Shown here: positions 1-6,833 of the stretch, piece after piece
How the letters are laid out: the number at the start of each line of letters is the position of its first letter
How positions within the stretch are numbered: the first letter of the stretch is position 1
From: Thiohalobacter sp.
GTDB taxonomy: Bacteria; Pseudomonadota; Gammaproteobacteria; DSM-19610
Length of the DNA stretch: 6,944 bases
Assembly (NCBI GenBank): GCA_027080445.1
Contig: JALWRY010000173.1
Span: 1-6,944 of the forward strand
Direction of reading: 5' to 3'
The notes under the pieces: generated by a model
Told to the model about the DNA's origin: nothing
Seen by the model: the letters and a program-made list of their open reading frames with translations, nothing else
Database searches by the model: none
Position numbers and translations under genes: made by a program

Positions 1-935
1 CCTCACGCGGTGAGGTCGGTACGCCGGTGGCGGAGCTGTTCCCGAACCTGCGCGGGCAGGTGGACCTTGATTTTAGCGAACCGGCGCCGGCACGGTTGGC
101 GGCCTGCGACCTGGTGTTTTTCGCCACGCCCAATGGCATCGCCATGAAAATGGCCGGGGAACTGCTCGAAGCCGGAGTGAAAGTCATTGATCTGGCGGCG
201 GATTTCCGCCTCAAAGACCCGGAACTGTGGCAGGACTGGTACGGCATGGCGCATGCCTGCCCGGATTTACTTGAAGAAGCCGTGTACGGGTTGCCGGAAG
301 TGAACCGTACCGCAATCGCCGCGGCCAGGCTGGTGGCCAATCCCGGGTGTTACCCCACGGCCGTACAGCTGGGGTTTTTACCGCTGCTGGACGCCGATGG
401 CGCCGACCTGTCCGGCCTGATTGCCGACTGCAAGTCCGGGGTCAGCGGCGCCGGGCGCAAGGCTTCCGTGGGTACGCTGCTGGCGGAAGCCTCGGAGAGT
501 TTCAAGGCCTACGGGGTGCCGGGACACCGGCACCTGCCGGAAATCCGGCAAGGTCTGGAGACGGTTTCCGCTGGCAAGGTGGGCCTCACCTTCGTGCCGC
601 ACCTGACGCCCATGATCCGCGGTATACACGCCACCCTGTACCTGCGCCTGGATAACCCGGCGCTGGATCTGCAGGCGCTGTTCGAAAGCCGCTACCGCGA
701 TGAGCCCTTCGTTGATGTGCTGCCAGCCGGTTCACACCCGGAAACCCGCAGCGTCAAGGGCGCCAACCATTGCCGGCTGGCGGTGCACCGTGCGCCCGGC
801 GCGGATGTCGTGGTGGTGCTGTCGGTCATCGATAACCTGGTCAAGGGCGCCGCCGGCCAGGCGGTGCAGAACATGAATATCATGTTCGGGCTGGACGAGG
901 CCGCCGGCCTCCACGGCATCGCCTTGTTACCCTGA
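1..935 (+). CDS. argC: N-acetyl-gamma-glutamyl-phosphate reductase, 5' end cut off by window
   Basis: Cytoplasmic enzyme of arginine biosynthesis. It reduces N-acetyl-glutamyl-5-phosphate to N-acetylglutamate semialdehyde with NADPH. The reading frame is open to the window edge (first full codon at 3), so the GTG at 27 is internal and not the start. About 310 residues are visible; the family is usually about 345, so some 35-40 N-terminal residues, including the glycine-rich nucleotide-binding loop, lie upstream. Seen directly: SRGEVGTPVAELFPNL near the start, FFATPNG, the active-site motif NPGCYPTA with the catalytic Cys codon at 348-350, the conserved DCKSGVSGAGR, the GHRHLPEI histidine motif (codons around 522-545) and TFVPHLTPMIRGIHATLY. 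All match the ArgC family closely and there is no frameshift. It is followed 42 bases later by the DUF6776-type gene with no evident terminator, so read-through is plausible. Confidence 0.97.
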   Translation, partial: SRGEVGTPVAELFPNLRGQVDLDFSEPAPARLAACDLVFFATPNGIAMKMAGELLEAGVKVIDLAADFRLKDPELWQDWYGMAHACPDLLEEAVYGLPEVNRTAIAAARLVANPGCYPTAVQLGFLPLLDADGADLSGLIADCKSGVSGAGRKASVGTLLAEASESFKAYGVPGHRHLPEIRQGLETVSAGKVGLTFVPHLTPMIRGIHATLYLRLDNPALDLQALFESRYRDEPFVDVLPAGSHPETRSVKGANHCRLAVHRAPGADVVVVLSVIDNLVKGAAGQAVQNMNIMFGLDEAAGLHGIALLP

Positions 936-977
936 AACCGGCATGATAGTTGCCTGAGTAATTGAGTCATCAAGCGA

Positions 978-1715
978 GTGATGGACAGCGGACAACGCAA
1001 GATTCTGGTGTATTCGCCGAGGACGCTGTGGCTGGCGCTCGGCGCGCTGGTGTTACTGGCGCTGCTGGGAATTTCGGTGGCGTTCACTTTTGGCAAGCAG
1101 TATGCCGGTGACGAACTGGCGCGACTGGCGTCACAGCGCGATCAGCTCGATGAGAAGATCAGCGATCTCGAGAAAGCCAACCGTGAACTGCGTGAGCGGG
1201 TGGTGGTGCTGAAGAAATCGAGCGAGATCGACCGGCGCGCCAGCCTGGACGTACGGGATTCCTACGCGGTGTTGCAGAATGAACTGCTGGAACTCCGCAA
1301 GGAACTGGAATTTTATCGCGGCATTGTGTCGCCCGGCGCGGCCAATGCCGGTTTGCAGATACAGCGTTTTGAACTGACGCCGGGTCGTGAGGCCGGTCAT
1401 TTTGACTACAGCCTGACCCTGACGCAGCTCAAGCACAACGACCGCTATGCACGGGGTTCGATACACATCGCTGTAGAAGGTTTGCAGGATGGCAAGACGG
1501 TAAAGTTGCCAATGTCGGCGCTGGTGGCAAAAAATACGGCTACACTGAAGTACAAGTTCAGGTACTTCCAGCACTTTGCCGGCACGCTGGTGTTGCCGAA
1601 AGGTTTTACGCCGCAACAGGTGACGATTCGCCTGGTGCCGCATGGCAAGCGGCAACCGGCCGGCGTGGAGTCTACTCTGGACTGGCCGGCCACAACGGCC
1701 AGTGGGCTGATTTGA
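978..1715 (+). CDS. DUF6776-type membrane protein with periplasmic coiled coil
   Basis: Protein of unknown function, about 245 residues, which I recognise as the DUF6776-type protein found between argC and a bactofilin gene in gammaproteobacteria. The order is a short basic cytoplasmic tail (QRK, R15), one membrane helix at about residues 17-38, a charged heptad-rich coiled coil at about 45-115 (DQLDEKISDLEKANREL and ELLELRKELEFYRG), then a beta-rich C-terminal domain with QIQRFELTP, YSLTLTQLKHNDR and a final IRLVPHG segment. The topology is probably N-in with the bulk in the periplasm. The start could be GTG 978 or the adjacent ATG 981. Upstream sequence has only a weak Shine-Dalgarno and an in-frame stop at 963-965, so one of the two is forced. 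It lies 16 bases before the bactofilin start, which suggests co-transcription. A structural partnership with the bactofilin is inference. Confidence 0.88.
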   Translation: MMDSGQRKILVYSPRTLWLALGALVLLALLGISVAFTFGKQYAGDELARLASQRDQLDEKISDLEKANRELRERVVVLKKSSEIDRRASLDVRDSYAVLQNELLELRKELEFYRGIVSPGAANAGLQIQRFELTPGREAGHFDYSLTLTQLKHNDRYARGSIHIAVEGLQDGKTVKLPMSALVAKNTATLKYKFRYFQHFAGTLVLPKGFTPQQVTIRLVPHGKRQPAGVESTLDWPATTASGLI

Positions 1716-1718
1716 GGT

Positions 1719-1725
1719 TAAGGAG
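1719..1725 (+). promoter_or_regulatory. Strong ribosome binding site of the bactofilin gene
   Basis: TAAGGAG ends six bases before ATG 1732, a near-perfect Shine-Dalgarno. It fixes the bactofilin start and follows directly on the stop codon of the preceding gene (1713-1715). It is clearly stronger than the sites of the neighbouring upstream genes, which suggests the bactofilin is made in larger amounts than the membrane protein encoded before it. Confidence 0.8.
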
Positions 1726-1731
1726 ATAACC

Positions 1732-2163
1732 ATGTTTGGATGGGGGAAAAGCACCGGCTGTACCAGTATCGATACAATCATCGGACAGCACACCTGCCTG
1801 AAGGGCGATATCCATTTCAGCGGTGGCCTGCACATCGATGGCAAGGTCGAGGGCAACATTACGGCTGAACCCGGCGCGGAAGCCGTGCTGACGGTGAGCG
1901 AGCAGGGCAGCATCGAGGGCGATGTGCAGGTACCCAATCTTGTGCTGAACGGCTCGATTGTCGGTGATGTACACGTCAGCGAACGTGTCGAACTGGCCAG
2001 CCACGCGCGCGTGAATGGCAACCTCTATTACAGCCTGATCGAGATGTCGATGGGCTCGGAAGTCAACGGCAGCCTGGTGCACCGGGCGGGATCGCGACAG
2101 ATCGAAGTGGAAGAAGACAGGACGCCGGAGATCGATGAGCCAGGCATGACGGCGGTCAAGTAA
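1732..2163 (+). CDS. Bactofilin (polymer-forming cytoskeletal protein)
   Basis: Small cytoskeletal protein of 143 residues. Bactofilins polymerise without nucleotide into filaments at the cytoplasmic face of the inner membrane and act in cell shape, polarity or local cell-wall synthesis. The short N-terminal tail (MFGWGKSTG) is followed by the right-handed beta-helix core at about residues 12-115. It shows the regular glycine- and valine-rich turns of the family: TIIGQHTCLKGDIHFSGGLHIDGKVEG begins the core (given here only as a motif span at 1771-1851), then GSIEGDVQVPNLVLNGSIVGDVHV and HARVNGNLYY. The C-terminal tail is acidic and probably disordered. The DGKVEGNI motif is typical of the family. 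It is co-oriented with, and 16 bases from, the DUF6776-type gene. After it comes a 68-base gap and the efflux genes, where erpA often follows in related genomes. Confidence 0.94.
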   Translation: MFGWGKSTGCTSIDTIIGQHTCLKGDIHFSGGLHIDGKVEGNITAEPGAEAVLTVSEQGSIEGDVQVPNLVLNGSIVGDVHVSERVELASHARVNGNLYYSLIEMSMGSEVNGSLVHRAGSRQIEVEEDRTPEIDEPGMTAVK

Positions 2164-2223
2164 TCCCCGGTAACGAGAATCTTTGCTACAGTTCGCGGTC
2201 TGTGTACTGACGCAGTCCGGGGA
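2164..2223 (+). repeat. Inverted repeat spanning the bactofilin-adaptor gap
   Basis: TCCCCGG at 2164-2170, immediately after the bactofilin stop codon, is perfectly complementary to CCGGGGA at 2217-2223, with 46 bases between. The right arm contains the GGGGA that serves as Shine-Dalgarno for the adaptor gene. No U-run follows, so it does not look like an intrinsic terminator. Whether the stem forms in the transcript is untested. Confidence 0.45.
2219..2223 (+). promoter_or_regulatory. Ribosome binding site supporting a GTG start
   Basis: GGGGA lies eight bases before GTG 2232. An in-frame TGA at 2208-2210 and the absence of any other in-frame start codon before residue 28 make GTG 2232 the only start that keeps the N-terminal membrane anchor. 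The ATG at 2227 is in another frame. Confidence 0.6.
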
Positions 2224-2231
2224 ACAATGTT

Positions 2232-3329
2232 GTGGCCAAACGCCTGATTCTGGTAGTTCTTATCCTGATCGTGATCTTCGGCGGGATTTTCGGTTGGAAA
2301 ACATACAGCGGCATGAAGATGGCGGCGATGATGTCACGCCCGCATCCGCCTGCCGTCATTGCCTCCGCCGAGGTTAAAGTCGAAAGCTGGCAGCCCTGGT
2401 TGCACGCCATCGGCAGTGTTACGGCCACGCAGGGCATTTCCGTGACCACCGAAGTGGCCGGACAGGTCCATGAAATTCTCGTCAAATCAGGTCAGCCGGT
2501 TAAGGCCGGTGAGGTGTTGTTGCGTCTTGACGACAGTGTCGACAGGGCCGAACTCAGGGGATTGATAGCCCAGCGTACCCTGGCCAAACTTCAGTTCGAG
2601 CGCGCCAGTCGCTTGCTCAAGGATAAATCGGTGTCGCGTTCTGACTACGATGCGTCGCGTGCCAGGCTCGACAGTGCCGAGGCGGATGTTGATGCCAGGC
2701 GTGCGCTGATGGCGAAAAAAACCATCCGCGCACCGTTCAGCGGGCGGCTGGGGATTGCCGACATCAATCTCGGGCAGTACCTGTCCCCGGGTGACGCCAT
2801 TGTGCCGTTGCAGGCGCTGGACCCCATCTACGTGGATTACCACCTGCCGGAACGCCACCTCGCCGATGTGCACGTCGGGCAGGCCGTGGACGTTGTCGTG
2901 CAGGCCTGGCCGCAGCGCCACTTCAAGGGCGTGATCAGTGCCATCAATCCGGGTATAGATACCGGCACCCGCACGTTGCGTCTGCGCGCCACGCTGGACA
3001 ATCCGGACCAGTTACTGCGCCCCGGTATGTTTGCCGAGGTACGCACGGTGTTGCCGCGGCGCGACAATATCCTCACATTACCGCGTACCGCCGTGACCTA
3101 TAACCCCTACGGTGAATCTGTCTTCGTCATCCAGAAAAAAGGCGACGGCCTGGTGGTGCAGAACCGTCCGGTAAAGACCGGCGAAGTGCGCAACGGCCGC
3201 GTGGAGATTGTCAAAGGCCTGCAGGCCGGTGATACGGTGGTGACAGCCGGGCAGAACAAGTTGCGTAACGGTCTGCCGGTGAGCATCGACAACAGCGTGA
3301 AGCTCGACGGCCAGGTCCAGGGCGGATGA
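2232..3329 (+). CDS. RND efflux periplasmic adaptor (membrane fusion protein), MexH-like
   Basis: Adaptor of 365 residues that links an inner-membrane RND pump to an outer-membrane channel. It begins at GTG. The N-terminus (KRLILVVLILIVIFGGIFGW, residues 3-22) is an uncleaved membrane anchor; there is no lipobox, so it is not a lipoprotein like AcrA. The lipoyl-like domain is split: first half at about 58-101 (TTEVAGQVHEILVKSGQPV, AGEVLLRLDD), second half at about 163-195 (TIRAPFSGRLGI, NLGQYLSPGD). A short alpha-helical hairpin at about 102-162 lies between them. The beta-barrel is at about 197-273 (DPIYVDYHLPE, TRTLRLRATLDN, LLRPGMFAEV) and the membrane-proximal domain at about 278-355 (LPRTAVTYNPYGESVFV). 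All features fit the HlyD/MexH-type RND adaptor family. The gene is complete, and its stop overlaps the start of the pump gene. Substrate cannot be told from the sequence. Confidence 0.95.
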   Translation: MAKRLILVVLILIVIFGGIFGWKTYSGMKMAAMMSRPHPPAVIASAEVKVESWQPWLHAIGSVTATQGISVTTEVAGQVHEILVKSGQPVKAGEVLLRLDDSVDRAELRGLIAQRTLAKLQFERASRLLKDKSVSRSDYDASRARLDSAEADVDARRALMAKKTIRAPFSGRLGIADINLGQYLSPGDAIVPLQALDPIYVDYHLPERHLADVHVGQAVDVVVQAWPQRHFKGVISAINPGIDTGTRTLRLRATLDNPDQLLRPGMFAEVRTVLPRRDNILTLPRTAVTYNPYGESVFVIQKKGDGLVVQNRPVKTGEVRNGRVEIVKGLQAGDTVVTAGQNKLRNGLPVSIDNSVKLDGQVQGG

Positions 3330-6300
3330 AGTTTACCGACCTGTTCGTTAACCGGCCGGTACTGGCCAGCGTCATCAGCCTGTTGATATTGCTGGTGGGC
3401 CTGCGCGCTATTTTTTCCCTGGAAGTGCGCCAGTACCCGGAAACAGAAAATACCGTGGTGACCGTCACCACCAGCTACCCGGGCGCCAGCAGCGAACTGG
3501 TCAAGGGGTTTATTACCACGCCCCTGCAACAGGCGGTCGCCGAAGCCGACGGGATCGACTACCTGACATCGCGTTCCACCCAGGGCCGGTCGACGATCGA
3601 AGCCCACATGAAACTCAACTTCGATCCAAACGCCGCCGTCGCGGAGATCCAGGCCAAGGTCGCCAGTCAGCGCAATGTGCTGCCCGCCGAAGCCGACGAC
3701 CCGGTGATCGATTCCACCACCGGGGAAACCACCGCGCTCATGTATCTGGCGTTTTACAGCGACAGCATGCAGCCGTCACAGATTACCGATTACCTGCTGC
3801 GCGTCACCCAGCCGCAGTTGCAGGCCGTGCCCGGTGTCGCCAAGGCGCAGTTGATCGGCAACAAAACCTTCGCCATGCGTATCTGGCTGGACCCGAAACG
3901 CATGGCGGCCTTGAACGTGACTGCCAACGACGTGCGCGATGTACTGCGCGCCAACAACTACCTCGCCAGCGTGGGCCGCGCCAAGGGCCATTACACAGCT
4001 ATCGACCTGACGGCAACGACAGACCTCGCCAGTGTCGAGGATTTCCGCAAACTGGTGGTGCGCTCCGCGGACGGTGTACTGGTGCGGCTGGATGATATCG
4101 CCACGCCTGAACTGGGCGCGGAGGATTATGACGCTATCAGCTGGTACAAGGGCAAGCCGGCGATTTTTGTCGGCGTCAAACAGGCGCCCGGCGCCAACCC
4201 GCTGGACGTGGCAAAACGTGTGCGCGAGTTGATCCCGGACATCCGCAAGCAGTTGCCGGAAGGCTTGCAGGTACGCATTCCCTACGATGCCAGTGTCTTC
4301 ATTGAAGACTCCATCGACGAAGTGTTCAAAACCCTGCTTGAAGCCGTCGGTATCGTACTGATCGTGGTCTACCTGTCCCTCGGCTCGATGCGCGCCGCCA
4401 TCGTCCCGGCGGTTGCCGTGCCGCTGTCGCTGGTCGGCGGCGCCTTCCTGATGTTGCTGATGGGTTTTTCCATCAACCTGCTGACACTGCTGGCGATGGT
4501 GCTGGCCATCGGTCTGGTTGTGGATGACGCCATTATCGTGGTGGAAAACGTGCACCGGCATATTGAAAAGGGTGAATCGCGGTTTAACGCGGCACTGATC
4601 GGTGCGCGTGAACTGGCCCTGCCGATTATTGCCATGACCACCACGCTGGTGGCCGTGTATGCGCCCATCGGTTTTATGGGTGGCCTGGTGGGCACCCTGT
4701 TTACCGAGTTTGCCTTTGCACTGGCAGGCGCCGTTTTGATTTCAGGTGTGGTGGCCTTGACCCTGTCGCCCATGCTGTCGTCCAGGGCGCTCAAGCCGCA
4801 CGGGCAGCAGGGGCGTTTCGAGCAATGGGTAGAACGGGGCTTTGAGCGCCTGGCGGTAGTCTACCATCGGCTTCTGCACGGCACCCTGGACGCCCTGCCA
4901 GCGACGCTGCTGTTTGCTGCCGTGGTGCTGGTGTCTATTGTGTTTATGTTTATCACCAGCAAACACGAACTGGCGCCGGTTGAAGACCAGAGCATCCTGT
5001 TCTTTCAGGCCACGGCGCCACAGACAGCCACGCTGGAATACAACGAGGCCTATACGCGGCAGATCGTCAGCGCGTTTGAAACCATCCCCGAATACTACGA
5101 AAGTTTTTTTCTGCTGGGGCGTGGTGACCCGACCACCACCTTCGGCGGGTTCAAAATGCAGCAGCCGTCGAAGCGCGCGCGTTCACAGATGCAGGTGCAA
5201 CCGGAGTTGCAACAGAAACTGTCACATATCGCCGGTTTCCAGACGATGGTGTTTCCACGCCCCAGCCTGCCCGGCTCCGGTGGCGGGGTGCCGGTACAGT
5301 TTGTGATCACCAGCGATAGCAGCTATCGCGCGCTGGACAGCATGGCCGACCAGTTGATCGGTCGCGCCATGCACAGTGGCCGTTTCATGTTCCTGATGAA
5401 AAGCACGCAGTACACGCGACCGCGTACCACGCTGGTGATCGACCGCGATCGCGCCGGTGACCTGGGTATCAGCATGGCCGACATCGGGCGTAACCTGGCG
5501 ACCCTGCTGGGCGGCAATGACGTCAACCGTTTCAGTCTTGAAGGACGCAGTTACAAGGTCATACCGCAAGTGGCGCGCAAGTTTCGCCTGCAGCCGGACA
5601 GCCTCAAGAACTATTACATCCGTCCCGGTTCCGGCGAACTGGTCAACCTGGCGACCGGCCTGACAAGCACCAATGCCTCGCGCGACCTGGGCGCGGCACC
5701 GCTGGTACCACTGGATGAAATTGTCCATCTGAAGGAAAGTGTCGAGCCGAGCCAGCGAACCCAGTTCCAGCAACTCAATTCACTGACCCTGATGGGGGTG
5801 ATGGCGCCGCGCGTGCCGCTGGGCGAGGCACTCGACTACCTGGAGACTACGGCGCGTGAACTGTTCCCGCGTGGCTTTGGCTGGGACTTCGCCGGACAGT
5901 CACGCCAGTTTGTCCAGCAGGGCAGTGCGTTGCTGGTGACCGGTTTGTTATCTATGCTGGTTATCTACCTGGTGCTTGCTGCACAGTTTGAAAGCTGGCG
6001 CGACCCGCTGATTATCCTGGTGTCTGTTCCCATGTCGATTGCCGGTGCGCTGGCGTTTATCACGCTCGGCTTTGCGACAGTGAATATCTACACCCAGGTC
6101 GGGCTGATTACCCTGATTGGCCTGATTGCCAAAAACGGTATCCTGATTGTCGAGTTCGCCAACCAGTTGCAGATCACCGAAGGCCTGGACAAACGACAGG
6201 CAGTAGAACGCGCCGCGGCCATCCGCTTGCGGCCTATCCTGATGACAACCGTGTCCATGATCGTCGCCATGTTCCCGCTGCTGCTCGCCAGCGGCCCGGG

Positions 6301-6457
6301 GGCTGTCAGCCGTTTTCATATTGGTTTGACGATTGCTACCGGGCTTGGGATTGGTACTTTGTTTACCTTGTTCGTTGTGCCGGCTGTTTATCTTGTGTTG
6401 GCGAAGACGCATCATCAGGAGGCGTCTGGTGAGGCTGTAAATACAGCATATATTTGA
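3326..6457 (+). CDS. RND efflux transporter permease, HAE-1 type (MexI-like)
   Basis: Inner-membrane proton-driven pump of 1043 residues, the usual size for hydrophobe/amphiphile RND exporters. ATG 3326 overlaps the adaptor stop as ATGA, so translation is probably coupled. The architecture is the usual duplicated one: TM1 at about 10-31, a periplasmic porter/docking loop, TM2-TM6 at about 337-485, TM7 at about 528-546, a second periplasmic loop, and TM8-TM12 at about 868-1025. The proton-relay residues are present: the Asp pair D400/D401 in TM4 (GLVVDDAIIVVEN) and Lys936 in TM10 (GLIAKNGILIVEFAN). Further landmarks are LVLAAQFESWRDPLI and RLRPILMTT. Sequence style is closest to MexI/VexK-like pumps, from memory. 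Two oddities are a 21-residue insertion at residues 772-792 and an abrupt shift to T-ending codons from about 6302 onward. No outer-membrane factor gene is in the window. Substrates are unknown. Confidence 0.97.
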   Translation: MKFTDLFVNRPVLASVISLLILLVGLRAIFSLEVRQYPETENTVVTVTTSYPGASSELVKGFITTPLQQAVAEADGIDYLTSRSTQGRSTIEAHMKLNFDPNAAVAEIQAKVASQRNVLPAEADDPVIDSTTGETTALMYLAFYSDSMQPSQITDYLLRVTQPQLQAVPGVAKAQLIGNKTFAMRIWLDPKRMAALNVTANDVRDVLRANNYLASVGRAKGHYTAIDLTATTDLASVEDFRKLVVRSADGVLVRLDDIATPELGAEDYDAISWYKGKPAIFVGVKQAPGANPLDVAKRVRELIPDIRKQLPEGLQVRIPYDASVFIEDSIDEVFKTLLEAVGIVLIVVYLSLGSMRAAIVPAVAVPLSLVGGAFLMLLMGFSINLLTLLAMVLAIGLVVDDAIIVVENVHRHIEKGESRFNAALIGARELALPIIAMTTTLVAVYAPIGFMGGLVGTLFTEFAFALAGAVLISGVVALTLSPMLSSRALKPHGQQGRFEQWVERGFERLAVVYHRLLHGTLDALPATLLFAAVVLVSIVFMFITSKHELAPVEDQSILFFQATAPQTATLEYNEAYTRQIVSAFETIPEYYESFFLLGRGDPTTTFGGFKMQQPSKRARSQMQVQPELQQKLSHIAGFQTMVFPRPSLPGSGGGVPVQFVITSDSSYRALDSMADQLIGRAMHSGRFMFLMKSTQYTRPRTTLVIDRDRAGDLGISMADIGRNLATLLGGNDVNRFSLEGRSYKVIPQVARKFRLQPDSLKNYYIRPGSGELVNLATGLTSTNASRDLGAAPLVPLDEIVHLKESVEPSQRTQFQQLNSLTLMGVMAPRVPLGEALDYLETTARELFPRGFGWDFAGQSRQFVQQGSALLVTGLLSMLVIYLVLAAQFESWRDPLIILVSVPMSIAGALAFITLGFATVNIYTQVGLITLIGLIAKNGILIVEFANQLQITEGLDKRQAVERAAAIRLRPILMTTVSMIVAMFPLLLASGPGAVSRFHIGLTIATGLGIGTLFTLFVVPAVYLVLAKTHHQEASGEAVNTAYI

Positions 6458-6484
6458 TGGGTGGTGGTATTAATATTTGCCAGA

Positions 6485-6490
6485 TATACT
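6485..6490 (+). promoter_or_regulatory. Possible -10 element upstream of the lipoprotein gene
   Basis: TATACT at 6485-6490 matches the sigma-70 -10 consensus at five of six positions and lies about 33 bases before ATG 6524. No good -35 is found at 16-18 bases upstream, and there is no TG extension, so support is weak. If real, it lies outside the proposed cassette, as expected for a cassette gene expressed from a neighbouring promoter. Confidence 0.25.
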
Positions 6491-6510
6491 GATACCGTCC
6501 ACTTAGAGTT

Positions 6511-6516
6511 AGGAGA
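6511..6516 (+). promoter_or_regulatory. Ribosome binding site fixing the lipoprotein start
   Basis: AGGAGA lies seven bases before ATG 6524. This decides for 6524 over the upstream in-frame GTG at 6461, which would add 21 residues ahead of an otherwise ordinary lipoprotein signal peptide. Confidence 0.8.
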
Positions 6517-6523
6517 TAAATCA

Positions 6524-6832
6524 ATGAGTCAAAGTGTGGAGTTTCAAATCAAATTTTTATTGCTCATGTTATTTATGTCTGGCCTAAGCGCATGTGCAAC
6601 GTCCAAGACAGTTTATACAGCAGACGGAAAGACAGGGCATAGTATAAATTGTTCAGGTAGCGCGCTTAATTGGGGGATGTGCTATGAAAAGGCAGGGAAA
6701 ATCTGTGGTTCAAAAGGGTATAAAGTTCTAGAAAAAAGTGGGGATCAAGGTGCTGTTGTGTCGGGAAACCAATTTGGATTGTACGGTGGCTCGGTTATTA
6801 ACCGAAGCATGATTATTCAGTGTAAAGAGTGA
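6524..6832 (+). CDS. Small putative outer-membrane lipoprotein, four-cysteine type
   Basis: Predicted lipoprotein of 102 residues, function unknown. A hydrophobic stretch at about 11-21 (FLLLMLFMSGL) leads to the lipobox LSAC with the lipidated Cys24. The residue after it is Ala, so sorting to the outer membrane is expected. The n-region has little positive charge (only K10, with E6), which is unusual. The mature part of about 79 residues has four cysteines (43, 53, 61, 100) in the pattern NCSGSALNWGMCYEKAG, ICGSKGY, then a glycine-rich SGNQFGLYGGS and a final IIQCKE, and could form two disulfides. I recall similar small uncharacterised lipoproteins in gammaproteobacteria but cannot name a function. 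The gene is AT-rich and uses A/T-ending codons, unlike the genes before it, which suggests recent acquisition. The start is chosen from the Shine-Dalgarno and the fit of the signal peptide. Confidence 0.85.
   Translation: MSQSVEFQIKFLLLMLFMSGLSACATSKTVYTADGKTGHSINCSGSALNWGMCYEKAGKICGSKGYKVLEKSGDQGAVVSGNQFGLYGGSVINRSMIIQCKE
6791..6805 (+). repeat. Short perfect inverted repeat inside the lipoprotein gene
   Basis: TCGGTTA and TAACCGA flank a single T, and the flanking GC(T) and (A)AGC can extend it with a bulge. It encodes the SVINR part of the protein. It has no U-run and may be chance. Confidence 0.4.
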
Positions 6833-6833
6833 A

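Noticed and set aside
27..29. GTG as the start of argC
   Set aside because: The frame is open to the window edge and the residues before it (SRGEVGTP) are conserved ArgC sequence, so the true start is upstream.
1131..2021. 296-codon open frame on the minus strand across the DUF6776-type gene and the bactofilin gene
   Set aside because: It runs antisense through two recognisable genes, has low-complexity, unconserved-looking translation and no Shine-Dalgarno support; a shadow of GC-rich coding sequence.
2183..2211. Sigma-70 promoter in the gap before the adaptor gene (TTGCTA, then a region at 17 bases)
   Set aside because: The -35 is fair, but the -10 position (ACTGAC or GTACTG) does not resemble consensus.
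3776..4561. 261-codon open frame on the minus strand inside the pump gene
   Set aside because: His/Gln-rich translation typical of an antisense shadow of a conserved membrane protein gene.
6461..6523. Longer lipoprotein starting at GTG 6461
   Set aside because: No ribosome binding site there, and it would put 21 charged or polar residues ahead of a complete signal peptide; ATG 6524 has a clear AGGAGA.
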